64,000 nt of DNA from Acidobacteriota bacterium (GCA_021324935.1 JAJPIE010000037.1:1-64000); one strand, 5' to 3'; positions 27,985-36,477 are shown, counted from the stretch's first letter. The notes: generated by a model not told the origin, from the sequence alone. Made by a program: numbers and translations.

Positions 27985-28032
27985 AGGCTCGCCTGCGCCG
28001 AACGGAAGGAAGCGGTTCCATCGGGAAATGCG

Positions 28033-29763
28033 ATGAGAATGATCCGCGAAGTGCGATTCATGTTTTTTTGTGGATTGCTTACCACAGCGGGTTGTTCGGC
28101 AAGCGCTCCGCATGCGCAGAGGGGGCAGGCATCACAGGCGGTGTCCGCAGCGGCGGCTCCCCCGGAAACGCTTTCGCCGGCGGGCAAGGCAAAGCTCGAG
28201 GCATTGCTCAGCAAAGGACGTCTGGAAGATTTGCAGTGGCCGAATTTTTCGGAATATGCCGCGCAAGTGCGGGAATTTTATGAGAGAGACGGCACTGCCC
28301 TGGAATGGACGCGGGAGGGGAAGCCGACGCAGCAGGCGCTCCAGTTGATTGGGGAATTGGAGCAGGCCGATCGCAAAGGTCTCGATTCGCGTGATTATGA
28401 TGCGGGGCGTTGGGCGGGCCGTCTGCAGGGGCTGAACGCCTCCGGACATCCGGCGGAAACCACGCTGGTGGAGTTTGATCTGGCGTTGACGGTAAGCGGG
28501 ATGCGCTACGCCTCCGATCTGCATCTCGGGAAGATCGATCCGCGTAAGTTGCACAAATCGTTTGAACCGGATCGCACCGAATATGATCTAGCCGATTTTC
28601 TACGGAAGCGGATTGCCGTTGCGCCGGACGTGGGCGAGGCATTCAAAAAGATTGAGCCGCCATACCTCGAATACTGGCGAGCGCTGGACGCACTGCAAAA
28701 ATATCTGAAGCTGGCCCGGGACGAGCAGCGCGTTCTTCTGCCGACGGTGGCCAAGCCGGTCGCCCCTGGCAAGCCGTACGCTGCAGTGCCGCAACTCGTG
28801 GAGCGGCTGAAATTTCTCGGCGATTTGCCTGTGGATACACCGAGCGCTGCGGAAAACGGGTTGTACGAAGGCTCCGTAGTCGAGGGCGTAAAACACTTTC
28901 AGATGCGACATGGCCTGGATGCGGCGGGAACTCTGGGAGCGCAGACGATTGCGGAACTGAACCGGCCAATGAGCGACCGAGTGAAGCAATTGCAGCTCGC
29001 GCTGGAACGCTGGCGATGGGTGCCGCACAATTTCGAGCAGCCCCCGATCGTGGTGAATATCCCGGAATTTGTCTTGCGCGCATACGACGAGGAGCGCCAA
29101 GTGCGATTGACCATGCGGGTGGTTGTGGGCCGCGCCCTGCACACACAAACTCCGGTGATGGAAGAGGACATGAAGTACGTCATCTTCTGGCCTTACTGGA
29201 ATGTGCCTACAAGCATCATGCGCCACGAAATGCTCCCGAAGATTGTAAAGAATCGCGCGTACCTGCAAAAAAATGGCTACGAAGTGACCTCATATTCCGG
29301 GCAGGTGGTGACGGAGGGAGTGGTCGACGACGACGTACTGGCCAAATTGCGCGCTGCCAAGCTGATGATCCGACAGAAACCCGGACCGAAAAACGCGCTC
29401 GGGCTGATCAAATTTATTTTCCCTAATGACAAAAACGTATATCTGCACGCGACGCCGGCGCAGAGTCTGTTTTCACAGAGCCGCCGGGATTTCAGCCACG
29501 GCTGCATTCGCGTGGAGAAACCCGCCGCACTGGCGGAATGGGTGCTGCGGAATAATCCCGGCTGGACGACAGAGCGCATCGATACCGCGCTTGCCGAGCA
29601 GAAGCAGATGCAGGTGAACCTGGCGAAAACGATTCCGGTCCTGATCGTTTATGGGACGGCGGTAGTGGCGGAAGACGGCACCGTCTATTTCTTCGACGAC
29701 ATCTATGGCCTGGACAAAGAGCTCGACAACCTGTGCTGCCAGGCGTATACCGCGGACAAGTAG
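28033..29763 (+). CDS. L,D-transpeptidase, YcbB/LdtD-like lipoprotein
   Basis: A 576-aa envelope enzyme that would form 3-3 peptidoglycan cross-links or attach proteins to the wall. The N-terminus is a lipobox signal (FCGLLTTAGC). Residues about 60-240 form the YcbB-type scaffold (AQVREFYERDGTALEWTREG). A peptidoglycan-binding domain follows (VEGVKHFQMRHGLDAAGTLG). The catalytic YkuD domain has YVIFWPYWNVPTSI and the active-site Cys in SRRDFSHGCIRVEKP. It is convergent with an M15/DUF882 peptidase gene 33 nt away, matching the functional pairing of LdtD and MepK in enterobacteria. Confidence 0.9.
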   Translation: MRMIREVRFMFFCGLLTTAGCSASAPHAQRGQASQAVSAAAAPPETLSPAGKAKLEALLSKGRLEDLQWPNFSEYAAQVREFYERDGTALEWTREGKPTQQALQLIGELEQADRKGLDSRDYDAGRWAGRLQGLNASGHPAETTLVEFDLALTVSGMRYASDLHLGKIDPRKLHKSFEPDRTEYDLADFLRKRIAVAPDVGEAFKKIEPPYLEYWRALDALQKYLKLARDEQRVLLPTVAKPVAPGKPYAAVPQLVERLKFLGDLPVDTPSAAENGLYEGSVVEGVKHFQMRHGLDAAGTLGAQTIAELNRPMSDRVKQLQLALERWRWVPHNFEQPPIVVNIPEFVLRAYDEERQVRLTMRVVVGRALHTQTPVMEEDMKYVIFWPYWNVPTSIMRHEMLPKIVKNRAYLQKNGYEVTSYSGQVVTEGVVDDDVLAKLRAAKLMIRQKPGPKNALGLIKFIFPNDKNVYLHATPAQSLFSQSRRDFSHGCIRVEKPAALAEWVLRNNPGWTTERIDTALAEQKQMQVNLAKTIPVLIVYGTAVVAEDGTVYFFDDIYGLDKELDNLCCQAYTADK

Positions 29764-29796
29764 TTTCGCGCTGGAAAATCAGAAAAAGCCGGCGGA

Positions 29797-30381
29797 TCAA
29801 TCGCGGGGTGTATTCGCGGCTGTGCAGCCATAGCACCAAGTGCGGACGCGACCGGTGTCCACGTGGACGAAGCCCGACCGGGGATAATAGCCCACTCCAC
29901 CCTCGTGCAGCGCTAGCGCCGCGTTGCGCAGCGTCAAGGTGCTGATGCCGGGAATGCGAATGTCGATGGCGTGCGCCCGCATGTGCAGGCTGTTTTTGGC
30001 GACGCCGGCAGAGCGCGAGCGAAGGAATTCATTACTCCACGAGGAGCGGTAACCGCAGATGATGTCGATCTCGGCGTTAGGACGCCCGACGGCGGCGGTG
30101 AGCTGCGACAGGATGTCAAACAGGCGCGGATCGTAGTGCTTTACATCGCCGGTGCGATGGTCGCGCAGGAAGTGGTCAAGCTGAGCTTCGGCTTCGGGGA
30201 GAAATGTGTCGCCGTGGCGATAGACGATATCGATGTGTTCGCCGGTGTGCGTGTGAAAAAGACGCAGATGTTGATCGAGTGTGTGGTCAGGCTCGACGGC
30301 GAAGCTGGTTGAGTTGAATGCGATTGCGTATACAAGGCAGAACGCGAAAACAAAAACAAAGGCCACCACAGAAATGCGCAA
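29797..30381 (-). CDS. DUF882/M15 peptidase (MepK/YcbK-like)
   Basis: About 194 aa using a TTG start 6 nt after GGAGGG, directly before a signal anchor (LRISVVAFVFVFAFCLVYAIAF). The track TTG lies 34 codons further out. The zinc-peptidase fold of the M15A/DUF882 family is visible: CGYRSSWSNEFL, SLHMRAHAIDIRIPG (His and Asp ligands) and GFVHVDTGRVRTW (last His). MepK-type enzymes cut peptidoglycan cross-links, including the 3-3 links made by L,D-transpeptidases. The convergent transpeptidase gene fits this role. Confidence 0.85.
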   Translation of the reverse strand: MRISVVAFVFVFAFCLVYAIAFNSTSFAVEPDHTLDQHLRLFHTHTGEHIDIVYRHGDTFLPEAEAQLDHFLRDHRTGDVKHYDPRLFDILSQLTAAVGRPNAEIDIICGYRSSWSNEFLRSRSAGVAKNSLHMRAHAIDIRIPGISTLTLRNAALALHEGGVGYYPRSGFVHVDTGRVRTWCYGCTAANTPRD

Positions 30382-30512
30382 GCAGCACCCTCCACTTTTT
30401 ATTTGGATGGCTCGCGGTCCCGGCGTGGTTTGCTGGGAGATGCGGGCGAAATTGAGATAGGAACGCAACCAAATGGGCGGCAAAGAGCGTTGAATTTTTC
30501 ATCGGAAATTTG

Positions 30513-30529
30513 TGTGATTTTCCATCACA
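30513..30529 (+). promoter_or_regulatory. Candidate enhancer-binding-protein site A (TGTGAT-N5-ATCACA)
   Basis: TGTGATTTTCCATCACA is a perfect 6-bp inverted repeat with a 5-nt spacer. Half-site length and spacing are those of NtrC-type upstream activator sites. It lies 134 nt before the -24/-12 element of the 16-heme operon; an identical arrangement recurs upstream of the tetraheme gene. A CRP/FNR site is the alternative, but those have a spacer one base shorter. Confidence 0.65.
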
Positions 30530-30663
30530 TTTGGGGTAAATCACGCAGAATTCAGGAAGGAGGGTGGGGTAAACTTGCGCATTGAGCCCGGTTTGGCTTG
30601 CAGTAAGGCTTGTATATTGAAAAGGTTGCAGGTGACTTGAGAAGGGCTCAGAGGCTGCCTCAG

Positions 30664-30681
30664 TTCGGCACAGCAGGTGCA
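30664..30681 (+). promoter_or_regulatory. Sigma-54 promoter of the 16-heme cytochrome operon
   Basis: TTCGGCACAGCAGGTGCA has GG and GC 12 nt apart and matches TTGGCAC-N5-TTGCA closely. Fifteen of 18 bases are identical to the element before the tetraheme gene. The predicted start is near 30692, leaving a leader of about 110 nt. Confidence 0.7.
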
Positions 30682-30802
30682 AACAGAGACAGTGCGTTTT
30701 GGTACTCCAGAATCCGACAACGGCGAAAGGTTCGGCCTGTGCCCCTATGAAAAGCGGAGTCGGATTCAGAAAGCCGCTAGGCGGCGCTAGTCCGCAGCGA
30801 GA

Positions 30803-31003
30803 ATGGGTATGACGGTGAAATCATCGAATCGCTCCCACCGAATTCTTTACATGATTATGTTGCTTGGATTCGCCGTGGCACTGACCACTGCGCTGGTGCT
30901 GGCGGTCGAGCGGAGCCCCGAAGAAATGAAGTCGAGTACCCTACAGTCAAACACCGTCCCCGCGTTGCGTTCCGTTTGCCTGTGGGGGAACCGCAATGCG
31001 TAG
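30803..31003 (+). CDS. Small single-pass membrane protein (possible)
   Basis: A 66-aa ORF with one hydrophobic helix (ILYMIMLLGFAVALTTALVLAV) after a basic N-terminus. It starts at an ATG with a GCGAGA site and overlaps the start of the 16-heme gene by 8 nt (ATGCGTAG). The overlap suggests translational coupling, so this could be a real leader gene of the operon. There is no homology that I recognise, and a chance ORF cannot be excluded. Confidence 0.4.
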   Translation: MGMTVKSSNRSHRILYMIMLLGFAVALTTALVLAVERSPEEMKSSTLQSNTVPALRSVCLWGNRNA

Positions 31004-32441
31004 GACCGTAAATCCCTCCGGAAAATTTGGCGAAATCGCTCTGGGAATTCCGGCGCTCGTCCTGATGCTGGTGCTGCCGGTGCGCGCGGACATCCATCCG
31101 GTTCCCCTGGACAAAAACACCGATGCGGCAAAGTGCCTGGAATGCCACGGCGACAAGGCACAGGGAAAACACGTGCACACGGCGATTTCGACAGGCTGCC
31201 TGAGCTGCCACGAGATCCGCGTGAATCGCGATGTGACGCGCGTGAAGCTGATCACCACTTCACCCGCCTCACTCTGCTTCACTTGCCATGCGGACAAGAA
31301 CCCCGCGGACATCAAAGGCGTGGTGCATGCTCCGGCGCGGCGCGATTGCCTGAAGTGCCACGATCCGCACGAGTCCGACAACGAATTTCAATTGCTGAAG
31401 GCGCCGGAAGGGGATCAGAAGACAAACCTGTGCCTGGAATGCCATAACATCGGCGTGAATGTGCCGGAAAAGGGCAGCCGGCACGCGGCGCTGGATATGG
31501 GTTGCGAGACCTGCCACAAGACCCATAAGACGGGCGAAAAGGAGAACCAGGAGTTTGATTATCACCTGACGAAGCCGACGCCCGCGCTGTGCATCGATTG
31601 CCACGATCCGAAGGACGAAGCTTTACAGAAGGCACACCAGAACCAGCCCTTCGGCACGGCGAATTGCATCGAGTGCCACGATCCGCACCAATCGGCACTG
31701 CCGAAGCTGATGGCGAAATACGTTCACCCGCCGTTTGCGGACAAGCAGTGCGAAGTATGCCACGAGCCGGCGAAAGACGGAAAAGTGGTGTTGACGCAGC
31801 CCGACGCGAAATCGCTCTGCGTGATGTGCCACGACGAAAAAGCAAAAGCGATCGAGAGCGCCAAGGTGCAGCATCCGGGCGCGGCCGGGGATTGCACGGA
31901 TTGCCACACTCCGCATGCCAGCAAGTACATCGCGCTGCCAAAGACCAATCCAGTGGACATCTGTCTGGGCTGCCACGCGGATATCGCCGACCTGGCGAAG
32001 AAGCCGGTGCATCACCAGCCAGCCTTCCAACAGGGCTGCGGCACGTGCCATGAACCGCACGGCGGGGAACGCGAAAAGCTGCTGCGCGCCGACGGAAACA
32101 ATCTTTGCCTGGACTGCCATGGTCCGGATTCCACGCCGCAGCAGGACAAAACCACCGGGCTCTACAAGATATTCAACGGCAAGGTCAGTCTGCCCGACGA
32201 CTACTTCACGAAGAACAAGGTGCCCATTCTGCCGCTGCGCTATGGGAAAGGTCACCCGGTGATGGGTCATCCGGTTTCGGACGTTCCCGATCCGACCGAC
32301 CCCTCCAAGGTCTTCGCCAAAATCAGCTGCCTGACGTGCCACCAGCCGCACAGTTCGGCGTATCCCAATCTGATTGCCAAAGATCAGCAGAACAATACGC
32401 AGTTTTGCGCCACGTGCCACAAGGACCTGACCAAGCGATAG
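30996..32441 (+). CDS. Multiheme cytochrome c with 16 CXXCH motifs
   Basis: A 481-aa exported protein: the signal peptide (IALGIPALVLMLVLPVRA) carries no lipobox. I count 16 CXXCH motifs, for example CLECHGDKAQGKH near residue 47 and CATCHKDLTKR at the very C-terminus. Many are followed by PH or KTH (CHDPHES, CHKTHKTG, CHTPHAS), as in the decaheme/NrfE-like doubled CXXCH family (paired motifs about 25-30 residues apart). It probably stores or conducts electrons in the periplasm or at the outer membrane. The ATG has GGGGGAA upstream. The gene is followed 26 nt later by an NHL gene in the same operon. Confidence 0.9.
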   Translation: MRRTVNPSGKFGEIALGIPALVLMLVLPVRADIHPVPLDKNTDAAKCLECHGDKAQGKHVHTAISTGCLSCHEIRVNRDVTRVKLITTSPASLCFTCHADKNPADIKGVVHAPARRDCLKCHDPHESDNEFQLLKAPEGDQKTNLCLECHNIGVNVPEKGSRHAALDMGCETCHKTHKTGEKENQEFDYHLTKPTPALCIDCHDPKDEALQKAHQNQPFGTANCIECHDPHQSALPKLMAKYVHPPFADKQCEVCHEPAKDGKVVLTQPDAKSLCVMCHDEKAKAIESAKVQHPGAAGDCTDCHTPHASKYIALPKTNPVDICLGCHADIADLAKKPVHHQPAFQQGCGTCHEPHGGEREKLLRADGNNLCLDCHGPDSTPQQDKTTGLYKIFNGKVSLPDDYFTKNKVPILPLRYGKGHPVMGHPVSDVPDPTDPSKVFAKISCLTCHQPHSSAYPNLIAKDQQNNTQFCATCHKDLTKR

Positions 32442-32467
32442 AGTGAATTTTCCGGGGAGAGACCGCC

Positions 32468-33745
32468 ATGTGCAAAATCGTTATAAGCCGAGATTTTTCG
32501 AAGCGGGCAGCGAGCTTGCTTGCCGTCCTTGCCCTGCTGGCGTCGCTGGTTCCCGGGGCGCTCGAAGCGAACGACAAGAAGAAAAAAAAGAGCAAGGAAG
32601 AAGAGCAGGCTGAGATTGCCGCGAAAATCAAGGCAATCGATTACTCTTTTATTGTGTGGCCCAACCCGCCAGCCGTCGCGCGCATCCGGTACACGAACTG
32701 GTACTCCTCCGATAAGGAAAAGCGAAATGTCCAGGGAAAGGTCCAGAAGAAGAATTCCTGGATGGACCGGCTCGCTGGGACGCAAACCGGCGACGAAGTC
32801 TTCAGCATGCCGTTCCAACTGGTCCAGCCTTATGGGATCGCCGTCGATTCGAAGGGCAACGCCTATGTGGCGGACTCCAAGGTGGGAGCCATCTTCATCT
32901 TCAATACGGATACGCGCGAGGTGCAACTGATCAAGAACGGGTCCGACGCGCATTTCGTGCGTATCATCGGCTTGGCCATGGACGATGACGACCGGTTGTT
33001 CGTGTCCGATCCCGGCCTGCGCCACGTGCTGGTCTTCAATAAGGACCACAAGGCACAGGACGTGATCACCGAAGGAATGGCGGAGCCAGGAGACCTGGCG
33101 ATTGACACGCAAAACAGGCTGCTCTACGTGTCCGACGTGACGCTCGATCAGGTATTGGTTTACGACGCGGATACCCTGAAGCCGGTGCGGAAAATCGGCA
33201 CGACGGGGCATAAGCACTCGCTAACAAGCCCTGGCGATTTCGCGCGCCCGAGCGGACTGGCAGTGGACCGCGAGGGAAATCTTTACGTGGCGGATACCCT
33301 GAACAATCGCATCGAGATCTTCGATCCCGACGGCAATTTCATCAGTGCGTTCGGAAAGAGCGGAGACGGTCCTGGTTACTTTTCGAGGCCCAAGGGCGTG
33401 GCCATCGACAGCGACGGCCACCTCTGGGTCGCCGACGGAATGCAAGACCGCGTGCAGGTATTTTCGAAAGACGGCAGTCAGTTGATGATTTCATTTGGCG
33501 GGCACGGGTTGCTGCCGGGTCAGTTCCAGGGGCTGGTGAATATTGTGATCGATAAGCAGGACCGTGTGTTCACCACGGAGATTTATCCCGGGCGCTTGCA
33601 GCAGATGCAGTACGTCACGGATGCGCAGGCAGAAAAGGAACGCGAGCGGCGCGAGAAAGAGCGTGCGAAGCAAACCGCGGAGCGCCACGCCCCTGCGTCA
33701 CAGCCGGAAGCCGCGCCCGCAGCGGTGCCAAACGCCAAGCCATAG
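32468..33745 (+). CDS. NHL-repeat beta-propeller protein A
   Basis: A 425-aa secreted propeller. Signal peptide (KRAASLLAVLALLASLVPGALEA) followed by a Lys/Glu-rich linker (KKKKKSKEEEQAE). At least five NHL blades are visible, e.g. PYGIAVDSKGNAYVADSKVG, RPSGLAVDREGNLYVADTLN and RPKGVAIDSDGHLWVADGMQ. The C-terminal tail is charged and then Pro/Ala-rich (RREKERAKQTAERHA). NHL propellers are protein- or ligand-binding platforms in the periplasm or outside. Position directly after the 16-heme gene, and a second NHL gene in the neighbouring operon, suggest a role in cytochrome assembly or partner docking. Confidence 0.88.
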   Translation: MCKIVISRDFSKRAASLLAVLALLASLVPGALEANDKKKKKSKEEEQAEIAAKIKAIDYSFIVWPNPPAVARIRYTNWYSSDKEKRNVQGKVQKKNSWMDRLAGTQTGDEVFSMPFQLVQPYGIAVDSKGNAYVADSKVGAIFIFNTDTREVQLIKNGSDAHFVRIIGLAMDDDDRLFVSDPGLRHVLVFNKDHKAQDVITEGMAEPGDLAIDTQNRLLYVSDVTLDQVLVYDADTLKPVRKIGTTGHKHSLTSPGDFARPSGLAVDREGNLYVADTLNNRIEIFDPDGNFISAFGKSGDGPGYFSRPKGVAIDSDGHLWVADGMQDRVQVFSKDGSQLMISFGGHGLLPGQFQGLVNIVIDKQDRVFTTEIYPGRLQQMQYVTDAQAEKERERREKERAKQTAERHAPASQPEAAPAAVPNAKP

Positions 33746-33842
33746 CGGCAATGGGCCTTTGGCCAAGCCGGCAGCCAGAACTTGGCTGGCGGCGAGAGCA
33801 GCAACGAGAAGAGCAGAGAAGAGCCAAGAGTAAAACAGGAAG

Positions 33843-33876
33843 AGAGCGCTGGTTTGCGGCCAGCGCTCTTGTTTTT
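33843..33876 (+). terminator. Terminator of the 16-heme/NHL operon
   Basis: AGAGCGCTGG-TTTGCGG-CCAGCGCTCT followed by TGTTTTT: a perfect 10-bp stem with T-rich tail, 97 nt after the NHL stop codon. It separates unit A from the tetraheme unit. The rest of the 721-bp gap to the tetraheme start holds only the regulatory sites listed. Confidence 0.85.
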
Positions 33877-34202
33877 GCGGCGAAGCTTTCCTTTCCGGCT
33901 GTCCCCGTTATTGAACGAAGACATCAAACAATGCCGTGGCGCTGAGACTCTCGCGCCCGCAGGAGGGCGGATCTCCGTACGGCAAAGGAAAACAAGACGA
34001 GTGCATGCATGGATTCGCAGAGGGAATCGGTGCGAAGTCGAGGGACATCGTGCATGTCTCGCCGTCAAAAAAATTTGCGGGCAGCAAAGAAATGCTGCGG
34101 TGAATCGCAGCAATGCCGCGGCATCGTGCGCGCGGATGTGTGCGTGAACGTGTGGCTGTGATGTGCAACACACAAAAGGGTTTATCCGTTCAACACAAAC
34201 TG

Positions 34203-34219
34203 TGTGATTGCTCATCACA
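34203..34219 (+). promoter_or_regulatory. Candidate enhancer-binding-protein site B (TGTGAT-N5-ATCACA)
   Basis: TGTGATTGCTCATCACA has the same half-sites and the same 5-nt spacer as site A, and lies 131 nt before the -24/-12 element of the tetraheme gene (134 nt for site A). The shared spacing supports a common activator. Confidence 0.65.
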
Positions 34220-34350
34220 ACTGAGCCATATCGCGCAAACGAGCCGAGGTGGGGCAATTTTGGCAGCCCTTGCCGAAGGGGACTAGTACCGCAACGGATA
34301 GAAAATTAAACACTTACGGCAAGTCTTAGGAAACGCCGATTTTGTGCCGG

Positions 34351-34368
34351 TTCGGCATAACAGATGCA
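34351..34368 (+). promoter_or_regulatory. Sigma-54 promoter of the tetraheme cytochrome unit
   Basis: TTCGGCATAACAGATGCA, with GG and GC 12 nt apart, differs from the unit A element at only three of 18 positions. The predicted start is near 34379, giving a leader of about 90 nt. Confidence 0.7.
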
Positions 34369-34466
34369 CTTTGGGACAACGCAGGCCGGCCCGCTCCAGG
34401 CTCTGGCCATTTACGAAGTGGAAACTTAAGTTCCGTCTCGCAACACACATGGAGGTTTCACAAGTT

Positions 34467-35384
34467 ATGAAAAAGGCGATCTTAGTAGCGCTTTTTGGAC
34501 TGGCCAGCGCCGGATTGGCATTCGGCCAGAACGCGACATCCACGGTCGACGTCCTCGGAGCTCACAATAACCAGGGCCGCGGCTGCGCGGGATGCCACTC
34601 ACCGCACAGCGGCTCGTTCGGTTCGGGCCATGGCGGCGCGGCGGATGCCGGCTCCTATGCATTGTGGGGCCAGGATGCCAGCCCACTCTACGGCAAGACC
34701 CTCGCATTCGGCGACGGCGGCTCGTACGTAGAAGTTCTGCCCAGCACCATCGCCACGGGTTCGCAGGAAGTTGGCGGCATTCTCCTCTGCCTCAGCTGCC
34801 ATGACGGCAACGTGACCCCGACCAACATGATGACCAAGCAGTCCTACGAACAAAAGATCGGTTTGTTGACGAACGTAGCGTATGGCAGCCAGCCGATTCC
34901 GACGCTGCTCGGCAACGACGGCACGACCACCGGCAATTACACCAACGACCACCCGGTGGGCCAGAATGCAACGATTCGCGCGGGCAACGGCCTGGTGTGG
35001 GCCAACAATACCTTTACCGTGACCGCAGGCTCGCCCTATGCCCAGTTCGTAGCCAACTACGGCTGGCCCGCATTGGCTCCTGGAAAGTGGAGCAGCCCCT
35101 ACGCCGTCAATGGCGCCGGACAGGCCTATGTCCTCTGCACCACCTGCCACAACCAGCACGTTATGACCGTGTACACCTCCTCCGCGAATAGCCCGATCGC
35201 GGGCGACGGCGGCGGAAAGTATTACAACACGTTCTTCTTCGTGAACGGCCCGTACAACCCGAACATCACGCCCGACCCGACCGGCAAGACGGCTCCTTCG
35301 ACCACCCAGTTCTGCCGCCAGTGCCACTTCGGCGAAGCGAACGAAGCCAACAACACCAACACCATCACGACGCAATTCCAGTAG
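34467..35384 (+). CDS. Tetraheme cytochrome c, candidate extracellular electron carrier
   Basis: 305 aa from the ATG at MKKAILVALFGLASAGLAFGQ; the track adds 41 codons. GGAGG lies 11 nt upstream. Signal peptide, then four CXXCH motifs at residues 40, 108, 224 and 283, with five further His (33, 47, 55, 162, 231) available as distal ligands. Between them the chain is rich in Gly, Asn, Thr and Tyr, with little charge, as in secreted filament-forming cytochromes. The N-terminal module LGAHNNQGRGCAGCHSPHSG recurs in the 12-heme protein of the same unit. Immediately downstream lies a strong terminator, so this gene is probably expressed far above the genes behind it. Filament formation is an inference. 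Confidence 0.85.
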   Translation: MKKAILVALFGLASAGLAFGQNATSTVDVLGAHNNQGRGCAGCHSPHSGSFGSGHGGAADAGSYALWGQDASPLYGKTLAFGDGGSYVEVLPSTIATGSQEVGGILLCLSCHDGNVTPTNMMTKQSYEQKIGLLTNVAYGSQPIPTLLGNDGTTTGNYTNDHPVGQNATIRAGNGLVWANNTFTVTAGSPYAQFVANYGWPALAPGKWSSPYAVNGAGQAYVLCTTCHNQHVMTVYTSSANSPIAGDGGGKYYNTFFFVNGPYNPNITPDPTGKTAPSTTQFCRQCHFGEANEANNTNTITTQFQ

Positions 35385-35399
35385 AACGTCCAGCGGTTC

Positions 35400-35433
35400 G
35401 GGGGAGAGAAGGTCTTCTCTCCCCCTTTTTTTT
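35400..35433 (+). terminator. Strong intrinsic terminator inside the tetraheme unit
   Basis: GGGGGAGAGAA-GGTC-TTCTCTCCCCC is a perfect 11-bp stem followed by eight T residues. It lies between the tetraheme gene and the PPIase gene, 24 nt before the next ATG, so it should lower transcription of the assembly genes relative to the cytochrome. No separate promoter fits in the remaining space. Confidence 0.92.
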
Positions 35434-35457
35434 AGAAAGGAACGGAGGCATTCCATC

Positions 35458-36477
35458 ATGAGGTACCTGGTAGTTTTCGCTCTACTACTAGCGGCGGCGA
35501 CCAACGCAAGTTCTCAAGTTTCCTCCCACGCACCGACGGCTCTTGCAACGGCCAATACTCCTTCCAGCTCGGCCTTCAACGTCAGCGACAAACCGGTAGC
35601 CAAAGTGAACGGGGCGATTCTGACCGACCGCGACTTGCTGCGCGAAATGCTGCAGATTTTTCCTTACGCCAGCCAGCACAACGGATTTCCGAAAGAGCAA
35701 GAGGCATCCATCCGGCAGGGCGCCCTGCAGATGATTATCTTCGAGGAACTGGTGTACCAAGAGGCGATGCGGCGCAAGCTGACGGTCTCGCCGCAAGCGT
35801 TGAAGCAGTCCGAGCTCGAGTTCAAGAAGCAATTTCATTCCGCTCAGGAATACCAGCAGTATCTGGTGACCGAGATGGGCGGCTCGGAACAGAACGTTAT
35901 CGGCAAGATCAAGAGGTCGCTGCTGATCGAAAAGGTATTGAAAAGCGATGTGCAGGACAAGTCCGAGGTAACGCCGGCCGAAGTGCGGGCCTACTACGAC
36001 AAGAATCCGGGCAAGTTTCGCGTTGCGGAATCCTATAGCTTTCAATCGATTTCCATTCTGCCGCCGCTGCATCCGACGCCGGACCAGCAGAAAGAAGCGG
36101 CCAAGCGAGCGAACGACTACCTGAAACAGGCGCAAGCGGCCAAGACGTACCAGGATTTCGGATTGTTGGCGGAAAAGATTTCCGAGGACGATTTCCGCGT
36201 GAACATGGGCGATCACCATTCGGTGAGCAAGGAGCAGCTCCCGCCGCAGGTGGGGAAAGCGCTTTCGAGCATGAAGCCCGGCACGATCAGCGGGCTGATC
36301 CCGATCGAATCGGCGTACACCATCGTGCGGTTGAACGCGCACACGCCGGCCGGAAAACAGAGCTTTGAATCCGTCAAGGCTGGCCTGCGGACGCAATTGC
36401 AGCAGGCCAAATACGAAAGCCTTCGCGCGGGACTCGACAAGGCCCTCAGGGCCAAAGCCCAGGTCCAGATCCTGTAG
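35458..36477 (+). CDS. SurA-like peptidyl-prolyl isomerase (PPIC/parvulin)
   Basis: A 339-aa periplasmic protein with a signal peptide (RYLVVFALLLAAATNASSQ). A SurA-N-like chaperone region follows (VAKVNGAILTDRDLLREML, LQMIIFEELVYQEAMRRKLT, EVRAYYDKNPGKFR). The parvulin domain spans about residues 195-305 (YSFQSISI, DFGLLAEKISED, LPPQVGKALSSMKPGTISGLI). Such proteins fold outer-membrane barrels and exported proteins. It starts 24 nt after the internal terminator and precedes a barrel gene by 22 nt, so it probably serves the barrel or the cytochromes of this unit. Confidence 0.9.
   Translation: MRYLVVFALLLAAATNASSQVSSHAPTALATANTPSSSAFNVSDKPVAKVNGAILTDRDLLREMLQIFPYASQHNGFPKEQEASIRQGALQMIIFEELVYQEAMRRKLTVSPQALKQSELEFKKQFHSAQEYQQYLVTEMGGSEQNVIGKIKRSLLIEKVLKSDVQDKSEVTPAEVRAYYDKNPGKFRVAESYSFQSISILPPLHPTPDQQKEAAKRANDYLKQAQAAKTYQDFGLLAEKISEDDFRVNMGDHHSVSKEQLPPQVGKALSSMKPGTISGLIPIESAYTIVRLNAHTPAGKQSFESVKAGLRTQLQQAKYESLRAGLDKALRAKAQVQIL

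Noticed and set aside
30513-34219. Calling the two TGTGAT-N5-ATCACA sites ordinary CRP sites
   Set aside because: The spacer is one base longer than in CRP or FNR sites, and both copies lie about 130 nt upstream of -24/-12 elements, which fits an enhancer better. Not fully excluded.
34248-34265. Second possible sigma-54 element (TGGGGCAATTTTGGCA) upstream of the tetraheme gene
   Set aside because: The -24 and -12 elements deviate in several positions, and the better element at 34351 is shared with unit A.
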